DNA of 64,000 nucleotides, taken from the NCBI GenBank assembly GCA_013397845.1, contig VZTG01001566.1:1-64000 (forward strand). The letters run 5' to 3'. Positions within the stretch are counted from its first letter, which is position 1; the number at the start of each line of letters is the position of its first letter. This document shows positions 48,477 through 60,400 of this stretch, piece after piece. This DNA comes from Melanocharis versteri (lineage: Eukaryota > Chordata > Aves > Passeriformes > Melanocharitidae). The notes beneath the pieces were generated by a model. That model ran no database searches, was not told the DNA's origin, and worked only from the letters and a program-made list of their open reading frames with translations. The translations under genes and the position numbers were made by a program.

Positions 48477-48482
48477 AATAAA
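48477..48482 (+). terminator. Candidate TMEM267 poly(A) signal
   Basis: AATAAA in a run of AATAAAAAAAAATC. Two earlier hexamers (47928, 48021) are alternatives. Confidence 0.45.
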
Positions 48483-48500
48483 AAAAAATCAATTATTAAC

Positions 48501-49779
48501 TGGGATGCCTGTCTTAATGAGTACCAGAAACTTTTGTGGCTGCAGAATACTTAAGGCTCTTTGCAGCACTCTGTGCTAATTATGGAAAGTGTTGCACCTC
48601 TTTGAAATGTCTTTCCACCAAAAGAGTAGTCTCTGCCCTGTCTGTTCTTCAGGTTAGAAATGTATGCCAATGCAAACTTGTCTGATAGTACAGTGGGCCT
48701 GTCTAGCCTTTATTATAAAATGAAGAAAAGGTTTCTTTCTTGGAAAGAAGATTGGAAGAGCAAAACATTCCTTAGAGGGTTATCTGCATGCTGTGGATTT
48801 CTGTCCTTTGGAGTTTTCCAGAAACGGCATAAGAAATGTCTTGCTTTGGAGCCCTCAGATCAAAACTGTCTTTTATCCAAAGGCATGATGGTTTACTAGA
48901 GGAGCACTGCTCATTCATTTACTTCTATCCTGTATTTTAAACTTCAGGCTATGAAATGCCAGAAATGAATAAATTTTGTGCAAGGGGTGAACACTGCAGC
49001 CCAAATAGAAAATTTTCTGTATTCTTGTTTCATGGTATAATATTTGTATAATTTTGTGCTTTATCCAGATTTTTTGCAAAGGGAAATGTATATAGGAACA
49101 AAGTGTAGAATTACACTTTCTCACTTTTAGACTGTAGCTGTAGCGTTTCTGGTAACTGTGTGTCCACCCACAGTCCTTAAGATCAGTACTGTACTGTTCT
49201 AGCTATGTTTAAGGATCAGTTAATGGGTACATCTTCAGTAGTTTAAAACTGCATATTTTCATTCTCTTTATGTCTAGGTATTTCTGTGTGAGCTTTTACA
49301 GTGGCTTTGAGCTGTATTTCAAAACAGTATTTTTTCTGGCCATGTTCTTACACCAGTTCTACCACAGTAATAGGTGAACACATATTCAGACACATACTAA
49401 GGAAAGTAGCGAGTACTCTGTACCCAACTTCTTTCCCTCCAGACAGAAATGGCAGTCTCACACCTCAGCCTGACATGTAGGCAGCTTCAGCTGAGACCAC
49501 TGGCAGCTTTGCAAGGTGAACTGACACTGGCATGTGGTGCTGTAATTTGTGGGTGGCCAGAGTAGGGGACAAAGGAGAAGGTGGGTGTTTGTTTCAGCCT
49601 GTGTGTCCTGGGCAGAGTGGGAGCTACAGAGATTACAAAGGAGCCCTCCCGTTGAGTCACAAGGCACAGACAGGACCCTCTTGCTTTCTGAACTCCTCAC
49701 AGAGGCCTCTGGGTGCAGCTGGATCCAGCCTTAGCCCCGGACGCTGTCAATGGTTTATGTTAATGGATTAAATAGGCGT
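48501..49779. other. Intergenic, no recognised feature
   Basis: It contains ORFs up to 80 codons on both strands, none protein-like. No repeat is recognised. Confidence 0.7.
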
Positions 49780-50620
49780 TATTGAACCTTTTCACAGCTT
49801 TGTCCCACCAGATTAAGGATGACAAACCAGAGATATTTATATAAAAATAAATTATTTATTATTATAATGATGAGACTAAAAGATCTTAATCAGAATTATT
49901 TACTACGCAGTATAGGTAGTATTATATACTACACAGTATAGTCTAGTTCAGTCCACTATTTTTGAAGCAATATTGAAGCAATTATATCAAAGGTAGCAAG
50001 AAAAATTATGAAGTGGGTATTGGTTTTACTCACCTATACCAATGACTGTGGGCAAATCTCTTTCTCTCAGCTTCGAGGGGTAACCTTGAGGCACATCCCA
50101 ACTCAAGGAAGGACTCTCCACACAAGCTCCAGAAAAGGGATTGTTGGAAGACTCCCAGCTCATTAAAAAGTGGGAGTGGGCCCTATGTTTCCAGGCCACC
50201 TGTGTCAGCTCAGAATCTTTAGATAGGTTAGTAGTAGTAGTGGTGGTAGTACCACTTGTTTGTTGCTTTATCCAGTCACTTTACCAGGTCTGCCACAGCT
50301 TCACCTTTCTATCAGGTGTGTTTAACTCCGGGATTGATGAGTCAGGCTGGTTTCAGCATTGTTCAGCACCAAAAGCACCAGGACAAACCCCCCCCTGCAT
50401 TCACCCCTGACAGCTTTGCAAACAGGGCACTGTTGGAGCTGTGTTACCCCTGTCCAGGCAGAGCATCCTGCTGCAGCGCATCACCCTGCACCTGCCTGCT
50501 ACAGGTGAATTGCCCAGCAATTCCTTACCAGGATTTCATGTACATTTCAAATTTGCTGATGTTTCCAACTATGCATCGGTACCCGCCACGTGTAGCAAAA
50601 CCATGACAAAAATAAACCAA
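49780..50620. mobile_element. Probable degraded avian ERV LTR
   Basis: Blocks including TTACTCACC, TCTCAGCTTCGAGGGGTAAC, GTGTTACCCCTGTCCAGGCA and GAGCATCCTGCTGC occur in the order I remember from another avian ERV LTR family. The copy is diverged and its ends are not sharp. ORFs of 80-116 codons over 50141-50689 lie within it and are probably not genes. Confidence 0.5.
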
Positions 50621-50689
50621 GATACTGAAAATATAATGGTTTTGTGCTTTACTGCGTGCAATACTATAAAGGGTAAATATAAAATATAA

Positions 50690-53600
50690 AAAGTGTGTGA
50701 ATTACACAAAACATGGTTTGCAAAGTCAAGCTAGTGATATTTTGCACAACATATGACACATATCACTAAGATATTAGGTATTTAAGTGATTCTTTTAATA
50801 TGCCAATCTAAACATTTTCCATGTATTTTCAAGTAGAACTTAGAAAGTAGATGGAAGTGTAGGGTTTTTCTGACTTTATTAGAACTGTGCTGCTTGCTTT
50901 TTTCTTGCTTTGATGGATTGTTGCTGTAAAAAATAGGTTCTAATAGCTGCCAAGTTAAAAGAAAAATGTTAGACTGTTTCTTCTCCCCAGTCCTGGAGAA
51001 GTAAGATAAAATTTCTCCTAATTCCTTAGTGGCCTTAACAGAATGCATGAACCTGTTTCCTGTAACTTTGCATTCTACTTTAAAATGTAATCTATATTTT
51101 CACCTGGCTGCTGGTATCATTTTTTCTACAGTGCAGTATATTATATCTTGTGGCCTTAATAAGGTATTGGTAAGTGAATTATTCGTAATTGATGCCATGT
51201 CCAAAGGAAAATGATGGTATGTTTGAATTAAACTGAAGTAATTTTTACAGCAGGCCACTGGTATTGACTTATTATGAGAAGAACATTTCCTTTGCTTATT
51301 GAAATAAAGTTCCAGAAAGAGAGAGAAGGAGTTAAAATTCAGTCTGAAGGAAATGTTAGTACATAGTTAATTTTGGACACATGTATTTTTATTCCATCAC
51401 TGTCAGTACGAAGCTAAGTGATGAAATGCATCAGAAGAGTACATGTCTGTTTGAGTAATTGAGCCAATCTAAATTCTGTCAATTATGCAGATTTATTCAG
51501 GGCAAAAGAAATTTCGTATTCTCAGTGTTACACATCGTGAGCTTTGATCAGCTGGTTAATTTTGAGCCCACAAACTGGGTTTTGTTTCCGTGCTACAGGC
51601 AGACCTTTCACTGAGGCAAAGGAAGAGCTGTCAAGTTGAAGTACCCTTTGCATTCATCACAAAAAACCAGTAGTAATGTTTTTCCTCAAAATAATAAGTT
51701 GGTGCCTTCAGTTCTTCCTTAAAATTTCTCAAATTTTATATCCTCTGCATTGAATTTTTGAATTTATATTTTCAAATTGTACATTTGAATGCTGTATTGT
51801 AGAACTGTTTCCAGTTATTTTAACCCCCTATTAAACGGTACTTGTGTTTTTATATATACATATACACATAAATATATATGTATGTATGTATGTATATGTA
51901 TCACACACTGATCTTTCCTTCTATGTTCATGTAATAATTTTGCATTTGTTTAGCCTAATTTTGTATTGATTTTTCCTGGGGTGAGGAGAAGTGTTTGTCT
52001 CAGTGACTGGGGAAACCGAGGCGTGCTACAACTTAGCAGGAACATTTTCGTGTGATGTGAAGGAAATCTTCAGTATATTGAAAACTAGAAAAGAGATTAT
52101 ACTGTCCTTTTGATGGAAGCATTCAGTAATTTTCTAGGCAGTTTTTAAAAACAGATTTGTTTAATCAAAACTAATAGACTGAAAACATTTGTCTTAGTAA
52201 ATACGAGTGAACAATCTGTGTGAAACTGGATTTGTATAATGAAACTGTTGCAGGGGTAATTGGCCAAATTTCTGTTGCTATATCCACCACAGAAACAACT
52301 CCTTTGGCCAAGGAATGTTAGTAATATCCCTGGAGCTTTCCTCATGTTGGCAAGGGAATTCAATCTTCCTTTGATCTTATTTTCCCTTTAAGAATTATAT
52401 TGAGCAAGGGCTCCTTGCTGGGTGTGGGGTAATTTCCTTAAACTGCTGTCCACTCATTCACATCAGTTTTTACAGATGAGCCAAAGAAGCTCAGTATGGT
52501 AACTGTGCAAAAGAAATTAAATCAAAGGGATTGGATATAATACTGGCATAAGGAATTAAGAAGGTAGAATGCTTCTAGTTTCACATTTCCATTCAAATGC
52601 TGGTAATCAAAAACAACTCCTTTTTATGTATTACTGCCAGCAATTTAGATGCAAAGTATGTGGTAACTGCTCTAAAAATTTGAGGCGTTTCTGGGCCAAG
52701 TGAATACTGTAAGGTTTGAGTAATAAGGTTTTACCAGTGTATTTCCAACAAAACCATCTGTGTCATCTTGTTCGTGTAGCTGTATACAATATGTAGATAC
52801 AAACACTCAGTTATTTCCTAGTCTTATTGTGGAAACGTGGTTGTGGCTTGGGGAGTTTTGGTACAAAATGCTCTAGCTAGCATGACCTTTTAACACAAGT
52901 AATTTTTATTTCATTAGTCCATGTAGAGATAGATCTTCCCTTCTATTTGACGTGTTTTGTTAAGGTGAAAGTTTGAGTGCTTTGCCAGCATCTTTTGTGT
53001 GAGTGTTCTCTATGCTTTGTACAACATAAATAAGCAAAGCAGAGGCACTCAGGACTCTATACTGTAAAAAAGTGTTGTACATGATTTATTTGTATTTTTT
53101 CCCTGAAGTGAAAGATAGTTCCACGTGCTTTAGCATCATGCATCTTGCATTTAAATGTCTATATAAATGTTGACCAAATGGTATTTCTAGTAATTTTATA
53201 TGGCTACAGAGACACTGTCAGTGTTTCATGTGTTCTCCTGGTGCTTGATTTAACTCAGGTTGGATGATAAGCATGACCCTGCTGCCTCAGTGGACCAGAT
53301 ACCTCAGCTGAGTGTAGCAAATGTAAGTGGTAGATGTCTGTCTGATAGTAAACAATCATAGAGACCCATTCTTTTCAGTGTGTGGCTGCTCAGTCTATTC
53401 AGTGATGCTTAAAATGTGATTTATCTCTTCGTAAAAGAGATGTATGCTTCTGGTGTACTGAATTTCATTCCAGTCGTCACAGATTGTTCTAACTAGATGG
53501 TACATTACTATAATTGGGATTGTAGATTGGGCTTGTCTTCCTGTCATTCACGTGATTTCCTCTTGCTGGAGAAAGAAACTATCTCTTCAAGGACTATTTT

Positions 53601-56600
53601 ATCCAGGGATTCTTTGACATGTAACATAATAATGTAAGCATTAAAAAGTGAAACAACTAGAGGCAATTCTCAGGAAGCACTGATGCTATAGTTGCTTCTA
53701 GACTGGCATATTTCAGTAAAGGGATGACCAGCTTTTAAAAATTAATTTTAACATTTAAAATGCAGATGAAGCATTTATTGTAAAGTTAGACAGTTTTCTT
53801 AAAATCTGTCCAAACACGAGAGTTTCTCTTTGAAAGACTTCACAGTTTCAGTTAGAATATTTATCATGACTGAAATTTTCAGTGCTAAATCTTTGCTTCA
53901 GTTTATTATTTGTTCTAGATTCAGTCTATGGGGACTTAGACTAGGAACATGAAATTTGTTAAGAGTTTGCACCTTTTTCTCCCTTGAAGCTTGACGCAGA
54001 AGAGGCTCTGTTTAAGTATCCTAAAGTAGAGCTTGTATTAGGTACTGCTGGTCTCTGTGGTAATACAGAAAAGCTGATCACCTGATGCTGTCATGATAAA
54101 TATTTATTGTGGTTAGAAGCCCCTGATACTGCTCTGCAGCACTACCAGGGAGACGCGGGCTGTATTTGCTGCTGCCATCTGCAGACTCAGTGCAAAGAGC
54201 CAGTGCCGCAGTGTCTGTTAAGGGAACCATGGCTTGAGTATGTGCTGTGTGGGGTTCCATGCCTCAGTGATTTCTGTGGGAGTTAAAACCTGCTTCTGTT
54301 ACAAAGAAAATAATGAGTTTCAGAAAGAGAGGGTTTTTTCCCCAGTGCATTTCAGCCACTGAAAGTCTTGTTGGATGATCAAATTTCTTGAAAACTCATT
54401 TCAGATAAGAAAACCAGTTTGGCAGTGACTTGATTTACAAGTTAAGTCTATTCTTGCTGTCTGTTTCAAAGTGAGGAATGTTGGCACTTTTATGTAGTTC
54501 TCTGTTGCCTGGATTAGCTTTGCAAAAAAGGGACATGTTTTCTTAGTCACCAAGTGTCAGCGTTTCCCCTCTTTTTAGTGAACAGATAGAAAGCTTTCGA
54601 AGTGTTGAGGACAACTTTTTTTGCCTTTGGCACACGTTCACAAGCATTCACCCGTCACGGTTATGAAAGGTATTCAAAAAAAGATGGAAAATGCTTCGGA
54701 CTAGGCATGCACTTAATCAGAATGTGTCCAAGCTGCTTACATAACACACTCTAGGTGAATCTCCTCTGCAAGAAAGTAACTGATAGTGTGAAAAAGTCTA
54801 TTGGAAAACAAAGCATTGAAGACAGAATTGCTTTGCTGTCGTTTTTCTTCACTCAGTTGTTCCACCTCTTTGCTTTGCAGGGGGACTGGCCTTTGAGTGA
54901 GTTTGTTCTCATTGCCACACAGTGTGCACATACTCCAAGCTTACATGAAAGGGGAAAAGGTTTCAAATGCGCAGGTGAAGGTGTGTTGCCTGATTGCAGC
55001 AGAATGCTCTGTACCTCAGTTGGTGATAGGTGATACCAAGAGGGGGTGGGGGAAGCACCTCTCAAAGGGATTACTGTTGATTAAAGGTAGAGAACACATT
55101 ATTTCCCTGGCACTGGTGATATTTTATTATGCTAGTGTATCTCCCTAGTTTCCCTGGCAGGAGTTACTTTACTGCTGGAGATAGAAGCTTTACATTTCAG
55201 TTGAGATTCCATACTGACATAATTAAATCTACAGAGGTAATAAACACTGATGTTCTCAGTGTAATGAGAACAGCTTCTACTAAAATTTTCCAAGTTTGTG
55301 CTTTGTCTAGACCTTAGGAAAAAAAAACCAAAAAAACCAACAGAATACTTTGCATCGGAGATGTTGTTTGAAAACACTCACGTCCTGTCATGTTTACAAA
55401 GGGTGTTTGCTGTTTCTGCTGCCTTTCTATCCTAAAGTTAACCATACCTGCCACGCTTTAGCTGCTTCACACAGAAGGAAAGTACTTGCAGAGTTAAATA
55501 CAGAAGAAAATTTGGTTTACTGGTGTTCTGAAGGCTTTCTGCTAGGCTTTCAAAGTCGAAACAGTTGAGCAGAGGTGTTATGGGACATACAGAAAATACG
55601 TTTCAATGCTATTGAATGTTTTATCCTTTCATATTTTATCAAAATAAAACTTCACTGCTACTTGTTTTCTTTCCTCCAGTCCATGGCTAGTCCTTTCTTT
55701 GCTCTATCTCCATGACTCTCCTGGTGGTAGCCTTTCACATTTGTTTCCAATGTGCTTTGTAAGAATTACCCAATCTCACTAGGTCCGTAATTAGTTTACA
55801 GGAGGGAAAAAAGCTTATTGTCTAACATGAACAAGTGGGGTAGCTGGGCTAATAGGTGTGTTCAAAGATAAATTCTTTGAAGCTGAAGAAGTAGAGCTGA
55901 ATGGAGAATGTTATGATGAAATGTAGTTCTTCAAGAAAAAGGCTGATCTAGAGAGGAGCTTGTTTCAAACTCTGTAAGGACTAGCTTGGAGTTTCATGGT
56001 TAAATGGTATGTACCAGTCACTTCCTGCTAGCTGACCTAAAGTGATGAAATCGTTTTGGTTTTAAAACTACAAAAACAGGGCAGGTTTTGCAAACAACTT
56101 TCCAGTGCCAGGAAATGGGATCTGGAATAGTGATGAGGAACTAAGATATCAAATTCACTTGCCAAAGTAAATCAACTCCATGCCCCAAGTTAGTCAATAG
56201 ATGTAAATGTGCAGAACTCTTTCCATCCAAGTATTTGATGGACTGGAAACCACTGGATAATTTGAAGAAAACAGGCATTGAAAGAGATTACAGGAAGACT
56301 GTGTTTCATGTTCTCTGGAGGGCACAGACCCGCCCCTGGGCTGGACAGTCAGCATTTACTTGAAAGATCCTGTTTGATTTCTGTTGCAACCCAAAGACTG
56401 GGTCTCCGAAGAAGTGGACAATTCAAGGTGGTCCATCCTTGACTGGAAACATACAGTCAGTGGTATTAGAGTGTAAATGAGACTAAAAAAAAATTTACTA
56501 GCCCAACTTCAATGGCTAACCTAACCTGAAAGGCATTTAAAGTGTGGATTTATTATACCTGTGTATCTTCAGGAATCAAATAAACTCTGTTACATCTGTG

Positions 56601-57445
56601 CAGCCTCGATCTGCTGGCTGTGAGATGAGCTTGGTTTGCTGTGGTAGTTTCATGATGTAACCTTTACTGCAAATGAAGAATATTTGCTGACCACATTTCT
56701 TTAAGTGGAATTCAAAGGAAAAGCAGGCCAAATTCAGCAACCAAAACCCTTCCAGTATTTATGAGCAAGAACTGTAGAACGTATTATTACATATTATTAA
56801 TAACATTCTTATTAATAATTTATTTGTCTGGGGTAGTGCAAGGAGATTTCAGTCACTCATTATGTTAGATGTTGCTTAGCAGTAGGACAATCTATGCCCA
56901 AGAAGTACAATATAAATAGTTTGGTTTATATCATGTAGGTAACAACTGTAAAAATATGAAAATAGAGGAAGTGATTCTAATATTGTTTAAGTTCAAGTAA
57001 CAGACTTTATAAATGTAAACTAGAACTAATGAATGCAAATGAGTAGTTCTTTTTTCATATTGTTGGCATTCCCCATACCCCAGGGAGTTATGAAATTCAT
57101 GCTTCTGGTATTCCAGAAAGAGAGTGGCCAGGAATACTCCCACGCTCTGCGCTTTTTCTTTAAATTAATGTTTAAAAAAATTCATAAGTATGTGTTCCTG
57201 GGACATTGACCTCATGGAGAATGATGGGGAGGATCTGTATCCAATTAATGCATCATTTTACTGTTTAAAAATTTACTCCCTCTGTGTCCTGTTGTTGGTA
57301 GAGTATGGCCTCTTTTAAAAGCATGGCAAATCTGACTTTTTCCAAATGAGACAGTAGAAATTAATTCAGCTGCAGTCCTGTCTACTGTGTTTCATCATAA
57401 TACATGATGGAGTTGTACACTGAAGTTATTTTGTGCCATTCTGGG
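50690..57445. other. Intergenic, TMEM267 to CCL28 (first part)
   Basis: AT-rich sequence with a TA/GTAT microsatellite at 51851. I see no gene, tRNA or clear mobile element. Small ORFs are not protein-like. Confidence 0.7.
51851..51902. repeat. TA/GTAT microsatellite
   Basis: Mixed TA, CATA and four or more GTAT units in succession. Confidence 0.95.
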
Positions 57446-57446
57446 G

Positions 57447-57466
57447 AAAAAAAAAAAGAAAAAAAA
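57447..57466. repeat. Poly(A) tract with one interruption
   Basis: An A run broken by a single G. A GGAA-rich run follows at about 57630-57652. Confidence 0.85.
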
Positions 57467-60400
57467 TTAAAATGGCGTGGGGAAGAAGCTGTTTTAGATG
57501 ACTGCTCCTTGCCTGGTGTGTTTCCCCACTTGTGCCGAGCTACCTGACAGCCACAGAGACAGAATGGGCATTGATAGGAAATTTATGCAAAAGACACAGA
57601 GTGAAAACACAGTTTTGCAGTGGGCCACAAGGAAGGAAAGGAAGGAAGGAAAGATCCTTCATTAGTGTCACCCTCACATTTCTTAGCCTGGGCTATAGAA
57701 AGCGTAAAAGAAGTCTTGGCCTACACTGGGCTTAAAGGAACTGTGAATTCAGCTCTAAATGAAGAACCAAGTATGCTGTGTGAGACTGACGAGTGCAGCA
57801 TAGCCTCAGAGGCCTCAGAGCTGTGAGGGGACAACTACCTGTTACCTGGCAGACCTGAGGGCAGCTGAAGTTGTATAAAAGCCTCAGTGCTAGCTAAATA
57901 ACAAAAATGTAACGCGAAGGCATGATGGTTTATAAGACAAAATTTAATTTCCTGGTGTAAACGAGGGCTGCAAGAAATCATAGTTCAGGGTTGGTAATGA
58001 CTTCAGAAGCTTCTGTCACAGTCAGTGAGTTTGGGTCAAGAAAAGAGTTAGAATTGCATTTGTTGCCTCTAAAACTGTAGCAAGGCTGCAGTTCCTCACG
58101 CATTGCTGCAGTGTGCTGCACGTGCTCCACACACACTTGTGTTGGTATAACCTTGTCTGCGGTTATGTTTGCGCTCGTCCTGCGTAAGCCTCTCTGACTG
58201 TAAACATGTGTGCAGCCAAAGTGTAAGACCAGAACATTTCTGTGCTTATTTATGTTGGTAGAAAACAGCACCAATCTTTTTAAAAAATGTGACTTAATGC
58301 ATTTCCATTGAACATTTGTCACTCTTTGTTATCATCCTATGCATACAATGTCAGGTTTTAAAATACAGGGAGATCAGAATAGATACTCAGGAACATCTGG
58401 TCCAGAAAGACAATTTCAAGTTTTTTAGGACTCAGGAGAAGCAGGTTAGAAACAGAATGTCCAGCTGATCCAGGCCACTAAGCTGTGTGGTCAGATACTG
58501 CCTGTATGAGCATGAGCTTTCACTTGTCTGTAAGTAGACCTTCTGTCCATCCCCCATTTCAGTTTTTGCCTTTGGAATCAAAATCACAGACTCACTTCCT
58601 CATTCAAAAAGTCAATTAAGGCCTAGGATGAAAAAAAAACCATCCAAAACTTAGGGGAATTAGACCTTACCTGGTCTTTAGCACTCAGCTTTGTCATGAC
58701 AAAAGGCAGATTCTCTTGGGAGGTAGAGTTGGAAAGAGGCTGTGTGGACACTGATGTAAATGTCATAATTTTTATTTGGTATCACGAACAACTAAGCTAT
58801 GTAGTCAAGAAGATGCGTTTATTTTTAAAATAATAAGGAAGCGTGCAGAATTACTGGTCTTTGTTCTATTCAAAAATACAAATCCCAATGTACTTATTTC
58901 CTGCTTGTGCATCTCAGCATCAGGTTTTCTCCTGAGCCAATAGCCATGGAAAACATCTGCCATTTTTTCTCTTCAGCACCCACCTTGTGGTCCTCTAAAT
59001 TATGATTCATTTTTAAATTTTTTTTTAAAAAACAGAGATTGAGAAGGGAAGGATCTTCAGTTTGTCATTTTGCTCACTGCTTCTAATGCTGCATAATAGT
59101 GTGTCAGCCTTAAATCTCATACTGAAAGTATGGAAAGAGTTATAATTTCACTATCTCAGATAATGGGAACATGCCATTAAGAAGCCAAGATTTTCAGTTC
59201 ACCAGCAATAATGTGCTCTTCGGCAGGCTTGATGTAAGTTTCTGAGGTGAATCCTGGGGCTCTGCTCTGGGCTGACTTCCCAGAATGGTTCTATATCTGT
59301 AACATGATGCTAACACAGCATTCTATCAAATGGCACTCCTTGCTTCTTCCAGTAATTGTTTTCTGGGTGTCTGCCTCTCTAGTCTGCAACATTTTCATGG
59401 CCATCTTCTCTTCAGTCTGCTTAATTCCTTCAGAGAAGAACATCATCACAGAACTTGTATCAGCCTCAGTTTTCTTGTAGTTCTCACCTCAGAGAGATTT
59501 TCATGTCTCTTTTGAATGCCAGTCATCTTCTCTTCTCTGTTAGCACCTGTGCCACAGCATTTTCTCCTCCTCCTGTGGTTTGGCCTCCAAAGCACTGCCC
59601 TGTGAGGAACGATCCCTTCTGCTGTGTACTAGTGGTAGGGGCTTCCTCGGTGCTGTTTCCATTGGTGACGATAATTGCTGCCACAGAAAGAGCTTAAGTC
59701 CGTACAGCCACCTCCAGGTAAAATGCCTGGGGGTGTATTTGTGTCTGTCTGCCTCTATGTGACTCTGTGTGTCAGCTGCTCCAGAGGGAATTCAAAATAC
59801 CCATAATAAACAGTTTACTGAAATGGACAATGGGAAATACTAGGTATTTCTCTGAAATTTTAGCACTGCAACAAGAGCTGGCACCTTTGCCTTCTTGTTC
59901 TGTAAAGCCCAAAATATCATTTCAGGACAAAAACCTGCATCTTCTTCCAAAGAACTCAACTTCCGTCCTATTCTGTCAAAATTTAGTAGTCAGGGAATGG
60001 GAAGTCTGTTCCCTAAGTGCCAGGCCCTAGCACAGACAGAGACAGCCTTTCAGCAACTCCTGAAAGTGCTGCACCTCTGTGCACCAGAGAGTCCTGAGGA
60101 GGCTGAGCACAGCAGCAGAATGTGAACATCATCTGTGGGGATATTCATCTGGTGCAAGGGGAATGGGTGCTCCAGTCCCTCCTCAATTTCTTCCCTGTTT
60201 TATGTACCCATAAGATGTAGTGCTGACTGTAAGGTAGATCCTACTGAGGCCCTAGCTGGCTGCTGGGGAGCTTTCCTGAGGTGTGGGTGTCTCCATACCC
60301 TCCCTCTTGGGCAGAGGACTGAATCTGGCTTGCATATTGGTACTTGCATATTAACCACTAATAGTTTTCACAACTCAAAATCTTCTCTGGGACTCTTCTT

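Larger units (their letters stand above)
47104..48500 (+). other. TMEM267 3' UTR (probable extent)
   Basis: A long AT-rich region without protein-like ORFs. Candidate AATAAA signals are at 47928, 48021 and 48477; the last is followed by an A run. The real end is unknown. Confidence 0.5.

Noticed and set aside
50141..50689. ORFs of 82-116 codons
   Set aside because: They overlap the probable degraded LTR and show no homology to proteins.
57530..57830. Possible small gene or processed pseudogene after a poly(A) tract
   Set aside because: Reading frames do not match any family I recognise, and the A tract is on the wrong side for a + strand retrocopy.
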